Assembly (NCBI GenBank): GCA_002426195.1
Contig: DIOT01000042.1
Location: forward strand, 2,555 to 9,344
Length of the DNA: 6,790 nt
Direction: 5' to 3'
Origin: Bacteroidales bacterium UBA5507
GTDB lineage: Bacteria > Bacteroidota > Bacteroidia > Bacteroidales > Lentimicrobiaceae
The position numbers and the translations under genes are program-made. The notes beneath the pieces are model-generated. The model worked only from the letters and a program-made list of their open reading frames with translations, searched no databases and was not told the DNA's origin. Positions 5,144 to 6,790 of the stretch are shown piece after piece (the first letter of the stretch is position 1; the number at the start of each line of letters is the position of its first letter).

Positions 5144-5206
5144 GAACGCAGAATGCAGAATTCTTAACACTTTGCTCCTAACGCGGAACGCTGAACGCGG
5201 AACTCT
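5144..5206 (-). repeat. Heptad repeat cluster, inverted relative to 3121-3229
   Basis: On the plus strand the DNA reads in strict 7-bp units: GAACGCA, GAATGCA, GAATTCT, TAACACT, TTGCTCC, TAACGCG, GAACGCT, GAACGCG, GAACTCT (5144-5206), four of them near-perfect GAACGCN. This is the reverse complement of the GCGTTC motif at 3121-3229. The last unit runs into the stop codon of the symporter gene (5207-5205), so the repeat reaches exactly to the gene's 3' end. Confidence 0.7.
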
Positions 5207-6662
5207 AATTACCTGATCGTTTTCTCAGAAGCAGTAATCCCACAAAGGTTATAAGTCCATTAAGGATCAGAAGTTCAAAGCCGAACTTGTATCCAATCCA
5301 ATCGTAGGAGTTCTCTGCAAGAATGTAGCAGGCAATCGGGGAAATGATGGCTACAAGTGGCACCCATTTGTCTTTCACTTTGTGTTTGGTGAACAAACCA
5401 AAGGTGTAAAGACCAAGCAAAGGTCCGTATGTGTATCCTGCAATTGTAAAGATTTTATCAATGAGGGCCTTGTCGTAGAACGATCTGAAAGCGATTATAA
5501 CACCCAGCATCAGAACCGCAAATCCGGTATGAACGATATAACGGATGTTGGTACGCTGTTTGTCGGATAAGTGCTTTTTGTCCTGAAGTCCCAGGAAATC
5601 AATTGTAAATGATGTGGTTAGTGATGTTAATGCACCATCGGCACTTGGGAATGCTGCTGAAATAAGTCCTACAAAGAATATTAAACCTGCAAGGGGGCCG
5701 AGGTATTGTATTGCGATGGTTGGGAAGATGTCGTCAGTGCTTCCAATGGTTTGCAGATCTATTCCTTTTTCCCCGGCATAAATATAAAGAGCAGCTCCAA
5801 GAAACAGGAATATGAAGTTAGCAGCCACAATAATGAAGCTGAAGGTGGTCATATTCTTTTTAGCATCTCCAATGTTACGACAGCTAAGATTTTTCTGCAT
5901 CATTTCCTGGTCGAGGCCGGTCATTACAATGGTTATAAAGATCCCGCTAAGGAACTGTTTCAGGTAGTGATTGCGGGCCGACCAATCGGTTACAATCATA
6001 TCTGAATAGTCGCTTTTAAATATTCGGCTAGCAAGTTCAGTGAAACTGAAATCAAGGTCTTTGGTAATTAAGACTATTGAAAGAACCAGTGCCAGCAACA
6101 TGAAAGTTGTTTGCAGGGTATCAGTCCAGATGATTGTTTTAATGCCACCTTTGAGGGTATATAGCAGAATTAAAACTATAAAAATGACTACGGTCAGCCA
6201 AAAGGGAAAATTCCATGCATCGAAGATGTAGTGCTGCAGGACGTAGATAATCAGAAACATACGCAACGAGGCACCAAGTACCCGCGACAGAAGGAAATAG
6301 AATGCTCCTGTTTTATAAGACCAAAAGCCAAACCGCTGGTCGAGGTATGTGTATATTGAAGTAAGCTGAAGTCTGTAATAAAGCGGCAGCAGGATATTGG
6401 CGATTACCAGATATCCGAAAAAGTATCCCAGCACCACCATAAAATAGGAGAACTGGCTGGTGCCAACCCATCCGGGTACTGACATAAAGGTAACGCCCGA
6501 CATAGAGGCACCTATCATGCCATATGCTACAACGAACCAGGGTGATTGCCGGTTACCGACATAAAATCCTTCGGAATTGGCTCGCCTTGCGGTGAACCAT
6601 GTAATTATGAAAAGAATGGCTGTGTACGCCAGAAAGCAAATTAACAGGGTTGTAGGAGTCAC
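5205..6662 (-). CDS. Sodium:solute symporter (SSS family)
   Basis: A 485-residue polytopic inner-membrane protein of the SSS family (LeuT-like fold), which couples Na+ entry to solute uptake; the solute cannot be told from sequence. With GTG at 6662 as start the protein begins MTPTTLLI. Landmarks: a first membrane segment (4-23), GNRQSPWFVVAYGMIGAS (36-53) with SGVTFMSVPGW (55-65) at the first core helix, GGIKTIIWTDTLQ (172-184), DQEMMQKNLSCR (251-262) and ISAAFPSADGALTSLTTSF (334-352), where family Ser/Thr residues bind Na+. Length and roughly 13 hydrophobic segments are normal. The reading frame extends to an ATG at 6725, but that ATG lies inside the tRNA terminator hairpin and the extra 21 residues do not resemble a symporter N-terminus. 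TAAATTTG (6684-6677) would be the -7 element, leaving a very short leader. It is transcribed alone. Confidence 0.88.
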   Translation of the reverse strand: MTPTTLLICFLAYTAILFIITWFTARRANSEGFYVGNRQSPWFVVAYGMIGASMSGVTFMSVPGWVGTSQFSYFMVVLGYFFGYLVIANILLPLYYRLQLTSIYTYLDQRFGFWSYKTGAFYFLLSRVLGASLRMFLIIYVLQHYIFDAWNFPFWLTVVIFIVLILLYTLKGGIKTIIWTDTLQTTFMLLALVLSIVLITKDLDFSFTELASRIFKSDYSDMIVTDWSARNHYLKQFLSGIFITIVMTGLDQEMMQKNLSCRNIGDAKKNMTTFSFIIVAANFIFLFLGAALYIYAGEKGIDLQTIGSTDDIFPTIAIQYLGPLAGLIFFVGLISAAFPSADGALTSLTTSFTIDFLGLQDKKHLSDKQRTNIRYIVHTGFAVLMLGVIIAFRSFYDKALIDKIFTIAGYTYGPLLGLYTFGLFTKHKVKDKWVPLVAIISPIACYILAENSYDWIGYKFGFELLILNGLITFVGLLLLRKRSGN

Positions 6663-6676
6663 TGGTGGTTTTTCTG

Positions 6677-6684
6677 CAAATTTA
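6677..6684 (-). promoter_or_regulatory. -7 promoter element of the symporter gene
   Basis: On the minus strand TAAATTTG fully matches TAnnTTTG. A TTTG at 6712-6709 gives a 24-bp spacer, longer than the usual ~19 bp. Transcription would start only about 10 nt before the GTG at 6662, which argues against the ATG at 6725 as start. Confidence 0.45.
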
Positions 6685-6708
6685 GCATTAAAGTGATAAT
6701 TGCTAAAA

Positions 6709-6735
6709 CAAAAAAAAAGCCGCATTTAGCGGCTT
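6709..6735 (-). terminator. Rho-independent terminator of the tRNA-Asn gene
   Basis: AAGCCGC (6717-6723), loop ATTTA (6724-6728) and GCGGCTT (6729-6735) form a perfect 7-bp stem. Read on the minus strand it is followed by a run of nine T (6718-6710, two of them in the stem). It lies 8 bp beyond the 3' end of tRNA-Asn and separates it from the symporter gene. Confidence 0.85.
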
Positions 6736-6743
6736 ATTCTTTG

Positions 6744-6790
6744 CTCCCCCTGCTGGACTTGAACCAGCGACCCTCTGATTAACAGTCAGA
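6744..6790 (-). tRNA. tRNA-Asn (GTT), 3' part, cut by the window edge
   Basis: On the minus strand the sequence gives an anticodon stem-loop TCTGA-CTGTTAA-TCAGA with anticodon GTT (6783-6781), a 5-nt variable region, a T arm GCTGG-TTCAAGT-CCAGC (6768-6752), the 3' acceptor strand AGGGGGA (6751-6745) and discriminator G at 6744. The D arm and 5' acceptor strand lie beyond the window. CCA is not encoded (the genome continues CAA), so it would be added enzymatically. Confidence 0.93.

Noticed and set aside
5382..6231. Plus-strand frames of 62, 99 and 63 codons
   Set aside because: They are antisense to the symporter gene, whose membrane segments and motifs are unambiguous.
6709..6790. tRNA-Asn as attachment site of an integrated element
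   Set aside because: The tRNA 3' end has no visible second copy elsewhere in the window and no integrase is found.

Overview
The window looks like chromosomal DNA from a Bacteroidota bacterium, most likely in the Bacteroidales/Marinilabiliales range. The reasons are AT-rich intergenic DNA, promoters of the TTG / 19 bp / TAnnTTTG type, few Shine-Dalgarno sites, a carboxypeptidase-regulatory-like plus TPR protein, and the C-terminal tail of an outer-membrane beta-barrel protein. The order is inferred from general family knowledge, not from a search.

Left part (1-2256): a 21-bp-phased array of short direct repeats (33-107), a small membrane-anchored protein of unknown function (193-570), and a convergent GNAT/FemAB-like acetyltransferase (578-1546, minus). 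About 400 bp without a convincing gene follows, then an acylphosphatase-fold protein (1948-2256, minus) whose catalytic Asn position holds Tyr.

Middle (2257-3115): directly upstream of the acylphosphatase promoter lies a second array built on the same 21-bp-phased element (2313-2367). Next comes a minus-strand fragment that reads as the last ~50 residues of a TonB-dependent-receptor-like beta-barrel, apparently the remnant of a lost gene. A good Bacteroidota promoter then drives a secreted SnoaL-like (NTF2-fold) protein (2651-3115).

Right part (3116-6790): a secreted CarboxypepD-regulatory-like/TPR protein (3424-4854) sits between nested direct repeats: a 33-bp perfect pair outside and a ~30-bp near-perfect pair inside. 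Outside these, short-period GCGTTC-type repeats lie in opposite orientation, each abutting the 3' end of the neighbouring gene. A large broken hairpin lies between the inner and outer downstream repeats. A sodium:solute symporter (minus, probably from a GTG at 6662) follows. Its longer possible start falls inside the rho-independent terminator of a tRNA-Asn gene that runs off the right edge.

The genes do not form an obvious pathway. Most are single-gene units with their own promoters and large, repeat-rich gaps. The most interesting signals are the two related 21-bp-phased arrays (candidate operators of a LytTR-like or other direct-repeat-binding regulator), the beta-barrel remnant, the catalytically altered acylphosphatase, and the repeat-bracketed segment at 3116-5206.
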